From Zavarzinia sp. (lineage in GTDB: Bacteria; Pseudomonadota; Alphaproteobacteria; Zavarziniales; Zavarziniaceae), in contig JAQVKV010000132.1 in assembly GCA_028694545.1 (NCBI GenBank), positions 1-6,669 of the forward strand: a DNA stretch of 6,669 nt, in the 5' to 3' direction. Below the pieces are notes generated by a model, which ran no database searches, was not told the DNA's origin, and saw only the letters and a program-made list of their open reading frames with translations. Positions 1 through 6,078 of the stretch are shown in pieces (positions within the stretch are counted from its first letter, which is position 1; each line of letters opens with the position of its first letter). The position numbers were made by a program, and so were the translations under genes.

Positions 1-602
1 AAGGTCATCTCGTAATCGGAATAGGACTTGCCGTATTGCGACATGGTGCCGTAACCGACCAGTTCCAGCGTATCCAGCCGCAGCGTGCCGACGCGAAGGC
101 CCTTGCCCGCCGCCTCGATGAATTCCTTCACGTTCTTGACGGACCCCTTGCGCGCGACAAGCTCGATCCCGGCGAGGCCGGAGCCGCCGACGATGCGCAG
201 GTCCTTGGTGCCCTCGCCATAGGCCGCCATGGTGGTGGTCCAGGGATTGTGCATGGCGGTGATGCCGCCGGCGATCAGCGCCTGCAGATTGTCGGCCGGG
301 CCGTTGAACTGGGTCAGTTCCACGTTGAGGCCGGCCTTCTCGAACATGCCGCGCGCCTTGGCCAGCAGCAGATGCGAGACACAGCCCGCCGGCAGGTGCC
401 CGATCTTCAGCAGCTTGCCACCGGCCGCTGCCTCGGCCTTCGTCGCCTTGGCGAGAAGGGCGGAGCCGACGGCGCTTACCGACAGCAATGCGCAGCCGCA
501 GGCGGCGAAGAAGCCGCGGCGCGAGGTGCCTTCGGGCTGGCTCGCCTCGGTGCAGGTCGGTTGATGGACGACGCCCTGCCGCGGGGGACGAAATTCGGTC
601 AT
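1..602 (-). CDS. ABC transporter substrate-binding protein, NMT1/SsuA-like, Tat-exported (3' end outside window)
   Basis: Periplasmic solute receptor of an ABC importer, of the nitrate/sulfonate/taurine/thiamine-precursor (NMT1/SsuA/TauA) type; the ligand cannot be told. The minus frame starts at ATG 602 and stays open to the window edge, giving 200 codons of an expected 320-350. Residues 26-33 read TSRRGFFA, a twin-arginine motif (R28, R29), followed by a hydrophobic stretch (about 31-50) and a plausible cleavage site near AEAAA (56-60), so export is probably folded and via Tat. The mature part starts KLLKIGHLPAG (63-73), then ARGMFEKAGLNVELTQF (82-99) and LQALIAGGITAMHNP (106-120), the usual first lobe of this fold. 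The 27-residue stretch before the twin arginines is long, but no later ATG precedes them. Its permease and ATPase genes would lie beyond position 1. It is transcribed divergently from the TetR gene at 974. Confidence 0.85.
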   Translation of the reverse strand, partial: MTEFRPPRQGVVHQPTCTEASQPEGTSRRGFFAACGCALLSVSAVGSALLAKATKAEAAAGGKLLKIGHLPAGCVSHLLLAKARGMFEKAGLNVELTQFNGPADNLQALIAGGITAMHNPWTTTMAAYGEGTKDLRIVGGSGLAGIELVARKGSVKNVKEFIEAAGKGLRVGTLRLDTLELVGYGTMSQYGKSYSDYEMT

Positions 603-698
603 GCCTCTGTTCCCTCTTGCCTGTACTCGTAACCGGGATCGGCCGACATCGAAGGTGATGCCGCGCCGGGCTCTGTGATCGGCTCCTCGAATAGACGG

Positions 699-712
699 AG
701 ACCGATCGGTCT
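699..712. promoter_or_regulatory. TetR-type operator, perfect 14-bp palindrome
   Basis: agaccgatcggtct equals its own reverse complement over all 14 bases. Operators with an AGACC...GGTCT shape are common for TetR-family repressors (family knowledge). An outer pair, tagac (692-696) and gtcta (709-713), shares the right half and could mark a second overlapping site. The palindrome lies just downstream of the predicted minus-strand -10 hexamer, so a bound regulator would cover the start of transcription of the transporter operon. The regulator encoded at 974-1540 is the natural candidate to bind it (inference). Confidence 0.65.
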
Positions 713-715
713 ACT

Positions 716-743
716 AACATAATGAAATCAAGAAGCATGCCAA
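716..743 (-). promoter_or_regulatory. Candidate sigma-70 promoter for the transporter operon
   Basis: On the minus strand a -35 hexamer TTGGCA (738-743, five of six to consensus) is followed by a 16-base spacer and a -10 hexamer TATGTT (716-721, four of six). The start of transcription would fall near 709, inside the 699-712 palindrome, leaving a leader of about 107 bases before ATG 602. The fit to both hexamers and the overlap with the palindrome support each other, but this is by-eye evidence only. Confidence 0.45.
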
Positions 744-973
744 TTTGATGCGATGCGGAATCCGCCGGTTTCAGCGGCCGCGCGACCCGGGAGTGGTGGG
801 GGATTGCATAAAAATTGATCGCCCTGCCGCCGCTTTTCGCGCCAATCGCCTGTGACGGGTCCCGTTCCGGCGGCCATACGTGCGCGGTTGCGTCGCATGG
901 CGGGCGACGGTAGTTTCGCTGCAAGGCCTGCCGGTACCGGCGCCGCTTTCCACCGCCCGAGGACCGTAAAGGC

Positions 974-1540
974 ATGCCCTCCGCGCCCGAGACCAAATTG
1001 CTGCAGACCGCGCAACGCCTGTTCTGCAGCGAGGGCATCCATGCCACCGGCGTGGCCCGCATCATCCGCGAGGCGGGGGTCGCGCGCAAAACCCTCTACG
1101 ACAAGTTCGGCTCGAAGGAAAATCTGCTCCGCGCCGTCTTTCGGGCGGAGGCGGAAATGTGGTTCCGCTGGTTCGACAGCGACCTGCCCGCGACCGGCGC
1201 CACCCCGCGCGACCGTATCCTCTATCTGTTCGACCTGCTGCGGGACTGGTTCGAGGGCGGCAGCTTTTTCGGCTGTGTCTTCATCAACGCGGTCGCCGAA
1301 CACGAGAAGGAAGGCGGCTGGGTGCGCGAGATCGCCCTCGACCACCGCCACCGCATCAACGAGCGCCTGCGCGGCCTTGTCGTCGCCACCGGCGCCGCCG
1401 ATCCGGACATGACCACTGAAAAGCTCAGCCTGGTCATCGACGGGGCGATCGTCACCGCCATGGTGACCTGCAACCCGGCGGCCGCCGAGATCGGCCGCGC
1501 CACCGCCGCCGACATCATCGACCACGCGGTGGTCCAGTAA
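974..1540 (+). CDS. TetR/AcrR family transcriptional regulator (TetR1)
   Basis: DNA-binding one-component regulator of 188 residues, the usual TetR size. The N-terminal helix-turn-helix runs from about residue 7 to 52: the helix TKLLQTAQRLFCSEGI, then TGVARIIREAGVARKTLYDKFGSKENLL, a typical TetR recognition helix and its YxxFxSKExL tail. The rest is a helical ligand-binding and dimerisation domain carrying FFGCVFINAVAE (98-109), a GCxFxNA-type motif seen in one TetR subgroup. ATG 974 is preceded by aaagg with short spacing and leaves a normal short arm before the HTH. It is divergent from the transporter gene and only 10 bases upstream of ilvA on the same strand, so tetR1 and ilvA are probably one transcript. 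The likely target is the 699-712 palindrome. Its inducer is unknown. Confidence 0.9.
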   Translation: MPSAPETKLLQTAQRLFCSEGIHATGVARIIREAGVARKTLYDKFGSKENLLRAVFRAEAEMWFRWFDSDLPATGATPRDRILYLFDLLRDWFEGGSFFGCVFINAVAEHEKEGGWVREIALDHRHRINERLRGLVVATGAADPDMTTEKLSLVIDGAIVTAMVTCNPAAAEIGRATAADIIDHAVVQ

Positions 1541-1550
1541 GAGAACCGCC

Positions 1551-3074
1551 GTGACCGATTATGTGCGCAAGATCCTGGACGCCCGCGTCTACGACGTCGC
1601 GGAGCAGACGCCGCTCGATCCCCTGGTGCGTCTCGGCGCTCGCATCGGCGCCGATGTCTTCCTGAAGCGCGAGGATCTGCAGCCCATCTTCTCGTTCAAG
1701 ATCCGGGGCGCCTACAACAAGCTGGTGCGGCTGGACGCGGCGGCGCGGGCGGCGGGCGTCGTCTGCGCCTCGGCCGGCAATCATGCGCAGGGGGTGGCGC
1801 TGTCGGCGCGGCGGCTGGGCCTGCGCGCCGTCGTCGTCATGCCGGTGACGACGCCGCCCATCAAGATCGACGCCGTGCGCTATTTCGGCGCCGAGGTCGT
1901 GCTGGAAGGCGATACTTTCGACGTCGCCTACGAGCATGCCCGCAAGCTCGAGGCGGAACAGGGCCTGACCTTCGTCCACCCCTACGACGATCCGGAGGTG
2001 ATCGCGGGCCAGGGCACGGTGGGGATGGAGATCCTGCACCAGCATCCGGACCCGATCGAGGCGGTCTTCGTGCCCATCGGCGGCGGTGGGCTGGCGGCCG
2101 GCATCGCGTCCTACGTGAAGTTCCTGCGGCCCGAGACCAGGGTGATCGGGGTCGAGCCGGTCGATGCCGCCTCGATGAAGGCGGCGATCGACGCCGGCAC
2201 GCGCGTGGTGCTCGACCGGGTCGGGCTGTTCGCCGATGGCGTCGCCGTGCGCCAGGCGGGGGAAGAGACCTTCCGCCTGTGCCGCGCCCTGCTCGACGAT
2301 GTCGTGCTGGCCGATACGGATGCCATCTGCGCCGCCGTGAAGGATGTCTTCGAGGATGTGCGCGTGATCGCCGAGCCGGCGGGCGCGCTCTCGCTCGCCG
2401 GGCTGAAGGCCTATGCGGCGGCCAATCCGGAACGGACGGGCGCGCTGGTCGCGATCGCCAGCGGCGCCAACATGAATTTCGACCGCCTGCGCCATGTCGC
2501 CGAACGGGCCGAGATCGGCGAAGCGCGGGAAATCCTGCTGGCGGTCACCATTCCTGAGCGCCCGGGCGCCTATCGCCGCTTCATCCAGGTGCTGGGCAAC
2601 CGCAGCATCACGGAATTCAACTATCGCTACACGGCCGGTGCCGATGCCCATGTCTTCGTCGGCATCAAGCTTGGCAACGCACGCCTGGAGAAGCCTCCGA
2701 TCGTCGAGGAACTCACCCGCCTTGGCTATCGCGTGCTCGACATCTCGGCGGACGAGACGGCGAAGATCCACATCCGCTACATGGTCGGCGGCCGCGCGCC
2801 GCAGAGCCTGACCGACGAATTGCTGCTGCGCTTCGAGTTTCCCGAACGGCCGGGCGCGCTCATGCGCTTCCTCGACGGGGTCGGGGCGGACTGGAACATC
2901 ACCCTGTTCCACTATCGCAACCACGGGGCCGACTATGGCCGGGTCCTCGTCGGCCTGCAGGTGCCGGCGGGCGAGCGCGCGCGCCTCGACGCCGAACTCG
3001 CGGCCCTCGCCTATCCCTTCGAGGACGAGACGGACAATCCGGCCTATCGCCTCTTCCTCGGCGCTTCCAACTGA
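1551..3074 (+). CDS. ilvA: Threonine ammonia-lyase (threonine deaminase), biosynthetic long form
   Basis: PLP enzyme that deaminates L-threonine to 2-oxobutanoate and ammonia in the cytoplasm, the committed step of isoleucine synthesis. At 507 residues it matches the long allosteric form (E. coli IlvA is 514). Visible motifs: SFKIRGAYNKL (48-58) with the PLP-binding lysine K50; SAGNHAQG (74-81), which contacts the cofactor; the phosphate-binding glycine loop GGGG (177-180); and SGANMNFDRL (304-313). Two ACT-like regulatory modules follow, starting near 327 and 424, each carrying PERPGA (335-340 and 431-436); in this family they bind isoleucine (inhibitor) and valine (activator). The start is GTG 1551, with a weak purine-rich site that overlaps the tetR1 stop; the nearest ATG (1561) is out of frame. 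No other branched-chain biosynthesis gene is in the window. The short catabolic form lacks the paired ACT modules, which argues for the biosynthetic role. Confidence 0.95.
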   Translation: MTDYVRKILDARVYDVAEQTPLDPLVRLGARIGADVFLKREDLQPIFSFKIRGAYNKLVRLDAAARAAGVVCASAGNHAQGVALSARRLGLRAVVVMPVTTPPIKIDAVRYFGAEVVLEGDTFDVAYEHARKLEAEQGLTFVHPYDDPEVIAGQGTVGMEILHQHPDPIEAVFVPIGGGGLAAGIASYVKFLRPETRVIGVEPVDAASMKAAIDAGTRVVLDRVGLFADGVAVRQAGEETFRLCRALLDDVVLADTDAICAAVKDVFEDVRVIAEPAGALSLAGLKAYAAANPERTGALVAIASGANMNFDRLRHVAERAEIGEAREILLAVTIPERPGAYRRFIQVLGNRSITEFNYRYTAGADAHVFVGIKLGNARLEKPPIVEELTRLGYRVLDISADETAKIHIRYMVGGRAPQSLTDELLLRFEFPERPGALMRFLDGVGADWNITLFHYRNHGADYGRVLVGLQVPAGERARLDAELAALAYPFEDETDNPAYRLFLGASN

Positions 3075-3078
3075 GGTG

Positions 3079-3744
3079 TCACGTCCTTGGCTTGCGCAGG
3101 CCCCGCAGGATGAGTTCGACCAGGAATTCCGTGTGGGTCTCGATCGCCGGTGGCGACAGGGTTTCGATGTCGTAGAGCTTGCGCAAGGCGGCGCCGCCGC
3201 TGAAATAGCTGACGACGGCGCCGATCATGGTCTGGATCACGCTGGGGATGGGCACGGGGCGGATGGCGCCCTCGGCGATCGCCCGTTCGAGGATCGTCAC
3301 CATCACCTGGTGCAGCGGGCGCAGCAGGGCATCGATCAGCCAGTCCAGCCGGGGGCCCGGCGACAGGGTCTCGCGGGCGACGATCAGGCCGGCGCGCGGA
3401 TTGTCGGCGGAAAACAGCGCGAACTGGCGGATGGCGGCGCCCAACGCATCCAGCGGGGGCACCTGGTCCAGCAGCGGGCGGCCTTCTTCGATCGCGCTGT
3501 TCAGGGGGACGAAGGCTCGTGTCGCCACCTCGCGCCACAACTCGCCCTTGTTCTTGAAGTAGTAGTAGATGTGGGGGTGGTGGACGCCCGCCGCCGCGGC
3601 GATGCGCAGGATCGAGGCCGCGTCGAAGCCGGCGCTGGCGAATTCCCCCAGCGCGGCCGTCAGGATCTGCTCGCGCAGATTGGGCTGCAGCTCCGGCCGC
3701 TGGCGGGGCGCGCGCTTGCGCTGAGGGGGGGGCGGTGAGGTCAC
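3079..3744 (-). CDS. TetR/AcrR family transcriptional regulator (TetR2)
   Basis: DNA-binding repressor-type regulator of 221 residues. A proline- and arginine-rich N-terminal arm (1-22, PPPPQRKRAPRQRP) precedes the helix-turn-helix at about 24-70: LREQILTAALGEFASAGF, then ASILRIAAAAGVHHPHIYYYFKNKGELW, a textbook TetR recognition helix and tail. The remainder is a helical ligand-binding domain unlike that of TetR1, so the two are not recent duplicates. The start is GTG 3744; going upstream in frame there is a stop after a few codons and no ATG, so this is the only usual start available, although its ribosome-binding site is weak. The gene ends 4 bases from the end of ilvA (convergent) and is divergent from the MFS transporter at 4009 across 264 bases. 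That arrangement is typical of a regulator controlling an adjacent efflux gene (inference). Confidence 0.9.
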   Translation of the reverse strand: MTSPPPPQRKRAPRQRPELQPNLREQILTAALGEFASAGFDAASILRIAAAAGVHHPHIYYYFKNKGELWREVATRAFVPLNSAIEEGRPLLDQVPPLDALGAAIRQFALFSADNPRAGLIVARETLSPGPRLDWLIDALLRPLHQVMVTILERAIAEGAIRPVPIPSVIQTMIGAVVSYFSGGAALRKLYDIETLSPPAIETHTEFLVELILRGLRKPRT

Positions 3745-3754
3745 GCGGCGCTCA

Positions 3755-3806
3755 CTGATGAAATGTCACGAATCTCTTCATATCAGGCGACCGCCCTCGT
3801 GTCGAA
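3755..3806 (-). promoter_or_regulatory. Possible tetR2 promoter with overlapping imperfect inverted repeat
   Basis: ctgatgaa (3755-3762) and ttcatatcag (3777-3786) form an inverted repeat, matching in ctgatgaa/ttcat-cag apart from two extra bases in the right arm. On the minus strand the right arm contains TATGAA (3777-3782), a possible -10, with TTCGAC (3801-3806) 18 bases upstream as a weak -35. If real, the regulator would sit over its own promoter. The hexamers are poor matches, so confidence is low. Confidence 0.3.
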
Positions 3807-3888
3807 GCCCGTGGACGAATTCAGGCGCGGCGACGAGGCGCAACCGCGGATCGAGGGCATCGGCACCCTGACCAGTCGCGCCGTCTGA
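3763..3888 (+). CDS. Doubtful small ORF, 41 codons, unknown function
   Basis: ATG 3763 to TGA 3886-3888 encodes a 41-residue peptide starting MSRISSYQATAL and ending GTLTSRAV. I do not recognise it. In its favour, 26 of the last 29 codons end in G or C, much like the real genes here, and it lies in an otherwise empty gap upstream of the MFS gene. Against it, there is no good ribosome-binding site before the ATG, the start overlaps the inverted repeat proposed as the tetR2 operator, and in GC-rich DNA short open frames with such third positions arise by chance. An internal GTG start at 3799 (29 codons) is equally possible. It could also be a decayed gene end. Confidence 0.2.
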   Translation: MSRISSYQATALVSKPVDEFRRGDEAQPRIEGIGTLTSRAV

Positions 3889-3949
3889 CGTTGCCCTTTC
3901 CCGTCATGGGGCCGCGCGCGGGAGGCATGGCTCGGTCCTTGCCTCGGCA

Positions 3950-3961
3950 CCCGTGAACGGG
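3950..3961. repeat. Short inverted repeat upstream of the MFS gene
   Basis: cccgt-ga-acggg forms perfect 5-bp arms with a 2-base centre, 47 bases before ATG 4009. It could be a small operator half-site pair or a leader hairpin, or chance in GC-rich DNA. No T-run follows, so it is not an intrinsic terminator. Confidence 0.25.
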
Positions 3962-4008
3962 AACCCTCGTCTCAATGGGCAGCATAGCCCGGCGAACGGG
4001 GGAACGGC

Positions 4009-5178
4009 ATGAGGCGGGATGGGGAATTCGGGACCGATGCGCGCATGGTGGCGGCGCTGGCGCTCGCGCCGGCCATCGCCCTTGGCATCTCGCGCTTCGC
4101 CTACGCCCTGATCCTGCCCGACATGCGCGTCGATCTCGGCTGGAGCTATGCCGCCGCCGGCTGGCTGAACGCCAGCAATGCCCTTGGCTATCTGCTGGGC
4201 GCGGTGACGGCGGCACGCGCCATCGCCGCGCGCGGGGCCTTTTCCATGATGCTGGCCGGCGCCATCGCCTGCACCCTCGGCGTCTTCGCCTGTGCCCTGT
4301 TCGAGGGGGTATGGGCGCTGAACCTCGCCCGCATCGTCTCCGGCGTGGGGGGCGCCTTCGCCTTCGTCGGCGGTGGCGTGCTCGCCGCCGGCATCGCGGC
4401 TCGCCACGGCGAACGGGGAACCTTCATCCTTGGTCTGTTCTATACCGGGCCGGGTGTCGGCATCGTGCTTTCGGGCCTCGGCGTGCCCTTCATGCTCGGC
4501 GGCGGGGCCGGGGAATGGCGCGGCGCCTGGGTGGTCCTCGGCCTTCTGTGCCTGCCCATGATCGCGCTGCTGTGGCGGGCGCGGCATGCGGGCGGCGGAC
4601 AGGCGGCGCTGGCCGGCGGGCGCGCCCGCATCGCCCCCATGGTGCCCATGCTGGCCGGCTATTTCTGCTTCGGCGCCGGTTACATCGCCTATATGACCTT
4701 CATGTTCGCCTATGTCCGGGGGCTCGGTGCCGGGCTCGGCTTCCAGGTCGCCTTCTGGCTGGCGATCGGCTTCGGCGGCATCGGCGCGCCCTGGGCCTGG
4801 GCGCCGCTCCTGTCCCGGCTGCGCCACGGTCAGGGCTTCGCGCTCGCCAATGCGACCGCCGGTGCTGCGGCGATCCTGCCGCTCGTCGCGACGGGTGACG
4901 TCACGCTCGCCCTGTCCGGCCTCGTCTTCGGCGGTTCCTTCCTGACGGTCGTCTCGACGACGACGCAATTCGTCCGCCGCAACCTGCCGCCCGCCGCCGT
5001 CACCGCCGGGATCGGCGCCTTCACAACCGCCTTCGGCCTGGGCCAGACCCTGGGCCCGGTGATCTCCGGCGCGGTGACGGACGCGCTGGGCACCCTGTCG
5101 GCCGGGCTCTGGGGCTCGGCCTTCACGCTGTTCGGGGCGGCCGTCCTCGGCCTCGTCCAGCGCGATCTCAGAGCATGA
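4009..5178 (+). CDS. YbfB/YjiJ family MFS transporter
   Basis: Inner-membrane major facilitator protein of 389 residues, the usual size for a 12-helix member. The signature GISRFAYALILPDM (26-39) followed by GWSYAAAGWLNASNALGYLLGA (44-65) is characteristic of the YbfB/YjiJ family, whose substrates are mostly undefined. Further conserved stretches are FVGGGVLAAG (119-128) and the glycine-rich GLFYTGPGVGIVLSG (142-156). Hydrophobic helices fill both halves, split by a polar loop with arginines near 190-208. ATG 4009 has a good purine-rich site (gggggaac) 4 bases upstream; M13 (4045) is an in-frame alternative that would trim a polar N-terminus. It is divergent from tetR2, which may regulate it, and its last 11 bases overlap the end of the minus-strand acetyltransferase gene. 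Export of a small organic compound is inferred, not shown. Confidence 0.9.
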   Translation: MRRDGEFGTDARMVAALALAPAIALGISRFAYALILPDMRVDLGWSYAAAGWLNASNALGYLLGAVTAARAIAARGAFSMMLAGAIACTLGVFACALFEGVWALNLARIVSGVGGAFAFVGGGVLAAGIAARHGERGTFILGLFYTGPGVGIVLSGLGVPFMLGGGAGEWRGAWVVLGLLCLPMIALLWRARHAGGGQAALAGGRARIAPMVPMLAGYFCFGAGYIAYMTFMFAYVRGLGAGLGFQVAFWLAIGFGGIGAPWAWAPLLSRLRHGQGFALANATAGAAAILPLVATGDVTLALSGLVFGGSFLTVVSTTTQFVRRNLPPAAVTAGIGAFTTAFGLGQTLGPVISGAVTDALGTLSAGLWGSAFTLFGAAVLGLVQRDLRA

Positions 5179-5989
5179 GCTGCAGGAAGGCGAGGTCGAG
5201 CCAGCGGCCGTATTTGATACCGACCTCGCGCAGGTGGCCGACGACGACGAAGCCCAGCCTTTCGTGAAAGCGGATCGAAACTTCGTTGCCGGCCTCGATC
5301 CCCGCCACCATCACGTGCTTGCCGAGCGCCCGGGCGCGGTCGATCAGGGGCTCCATCAGCTTCCGCCCGACACCCAGGGCCTGCGCCCCCGGGGCGAGAT
5401 AGATCGAATGTTCGACCGTGTGGCGATAGCCGTCGAAAGCGCGCCAGTCGCCGAAGCTGGCATAGCCCACAATGTCGCCGTCCTCGGCCGCGACCAGCAC
5501 CGGATAATCCTGGGCGCGCCGGCCCCGCCACCACGCCAGGCGATTGTCGAGATCGACCGGCGTCTCGTTCCAGATCGCCGTCGTATTCAGGACGGCATCG
5601 TTGTAGATCGCCAGAATGCCCGGCAGGTCGGCTTCCGTGGCGTCCCTGATCTCCATCGTCCTCACTCCCCAGGGATCGGTCGGCCGGCGACGCTCACTGC
5701 CGGCGATACCGGACGCCAGGATGACCGTGCCCGTGGTCGCCGCCAAGCGGTCGCGTGAAATCTCGACATAGTCGGGCGACGTCGCCCAGGCCTCGAAAGC
5801 CGCCTGGTCATCGAAGGCGATGAGGACGAGCTTGTCCGCCGCCCAATCACCCTCGACCACCAGCGGCGATTCGTCGGCCGCCAGGAGCCGTCCGCCATAG
5901 GGCCGCAGCACCGCCATGAAGCGCGCGGCATAGCGATCGTAGGTGGCCCGGTCGTGGATGCGGATCTGGGCGATGGCGTAGACGGTCAC
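5168..5989 (-). CDS. Two-domain protein: DUF1330 fused in frame to phosphinothricin-type GNAT N-acetyltransferase
   Basis: A 273-residue frame with two modules. Residues 1-96 are a DUF1330 (dimeric ferredoxin-like) domain: MTVYAIAQIRIHDRATYDRY, then YGGRLLAADE (31-40), LVVEGDW (43-49) and FEAWATSPDY (65-74), close to the full length of stand-alone members; its role is unknown. A linker of about 15 residues leads to M112, where a GNAT domain of 162 residues begins (MEIRDATEADLPGILAIYN). It carries the acetyl-CoA loop QALGVGRKLM and the ending GNEVSIRFHERLGF...VGIKYGRWLDL typical of phosphinothricin/methionine sulfoximine acetyltransferases, which acetylate the amino group of glutamate-like toxic compounds. 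GTG 5989 is chosen because it opens the domain and has GGGAGAAG 8 bases upstream; a TTG at 6082 would overlap the previous stop and translate a repeat array. The two domains are normally separate genes, and ATG 5656 has its own ribosome-binding site, so the acetyltransferase may also be made alone. Confidence 0.8.
   Translation of the reverse strand: MTVYAIAQIRIHDRATYDRYAARFMAVLRPYGGRLLAADESPLVVEGDWAADKLVLIAFDDQAAFEAWATSPDYVEISRDRLAATTGTVILASGIAGSERRRPTDPWGVRTMEIRDATEADLPGILAIYNDAVLNTTAIWNETPVDLDNRLAWWRGRRAQDYPVLVAAEDGDIVGYASFGDWRAFDGYRHTVEHSIYLAPGAQALGVGRKLMEPLIDRARALGKHVMVAGIEAGNEVSIRFHERLGFVVVGHLREVGIKYGRWLDLAFLQLML
5656..5670 (-). promoter_or_regulatory. Internal ribosome-binding site preceding the acetyltransferase domain
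   Basis: On the minus strand GGGGAG (5665-5670) lies 8 bases upstream of an in-frame ATG whose first base is 5656, exactly where free-standing acetyltransferases of this family begin. A second purine run, AGGA (5659-5662), is closer. This could allow separate synthesis of the 162-residue GNAT protein from within the longer frame. Confidence 0.5.
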
Positions 5990-5997
5990 GGCGTTCT

Positions 5998-6005
5998 CTT
6001 CTCCC
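5998..6005 (-). promoter_or_regulatory. Ribosome-binding site fixing the GTG 5989 start
   Basis: GGGAGAAG on the minus strand with an 8-base spacer to GTG 5989. It favours this start over the upstream TTG at 6082. Confidence 0.6.
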
Positions 6006-6008
6006 TGT

Positions 6009-6054
6009 CGTTCCGGCCAGTATCGGCCAGTATCGGCCAGTATCGGACGGAACG
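6009..6054. repeat. Three tandem 10-bp repeats enclosed by 7-bp inverted arms
   Basis: The unit cggccagtat occurs three times without a mismatch or gap (6014-6023, 6024-6033, 6034-6043), and a fragment cgg starts a fourth. The block is framed by cgttccg (6009-6015) and cggaacg (6048-6054), perfect inverted arms. It lies between the GMC stop and the DUF1330 start, 20 bases upstream of GTG 5989. A 10-bp period is close to one DNA turn, so copies would face the same side of the helix, as in an iterated protein-binding site; a leader hairpin or replication-slippage tract are alternatives. No T-run follows. Confidence 0.7.
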
Positions 6055-6078
6055 GCCCGGCGGGCAGGTGAGGATTTC

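Larger units (their letters stand above)
603..973. other. Divergent intergenic control region between transporter gene and tetR1
   Basis: These 371 bases separate two divergent genes. The part near 690-745 is AT-richer than its surroundings and holds a candidate minus-strand promoter and a TetR-type palindrome, described separately. An 11-bp palindrome gcggaatccgc lies at 755-765 and an 8-bp one, gcggccgc, at 774-781; neither is clearly functional. I found no convincing sigma-70 promoter for the plus strand. An AT-rich patch at 803-814 (ttgcataaaaat) is the best place for one, but no well-spaced partner hexamer is visible. Reading frames that enter this region are shadows of the neighbouring genes. 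Confidence 0.6.

Noticed and set aside
36..632. 198-codon plus-strand frame at the left edge
   Set aside because: It lies antisense to the substrate-binding protein, whose minus frame carries a twin-arginine signal and a recognisable NMT1-like domain.
755..781. Palindromes gcggaatccgc and gcggccgc upstream of tetR1
   Set aside because: Short and GC-only in a GC-rich background, with no nearby promoter hexamers; kept only as a note in the intergenic description.
852..1412. Plus-strand frame overlapping tetR1 in another phase
   Set aside because: The translation is Arg/Pro/Ala/Ser-rich without a domain, while the 974-1540 phase gives a clear TetR protein.
1515..2924. 469-codon open frame on the minus strand opposite ilvA
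   Set aside because: ilvA on the plus strand has full family motifs and length. The antisense frame has no recognisable domain and is rich in Asp, Arg, Gly, His and Ala, as expected when GC-rich codons are read backwards.
3904..4968. 354-codon open frame on the minus strand opposite the MFS gene
   Set aside because: Low-complexity Arg/Gly/Glu/Asp-rich translation, opposite a clear MFS protein; a GC-rich shadow.
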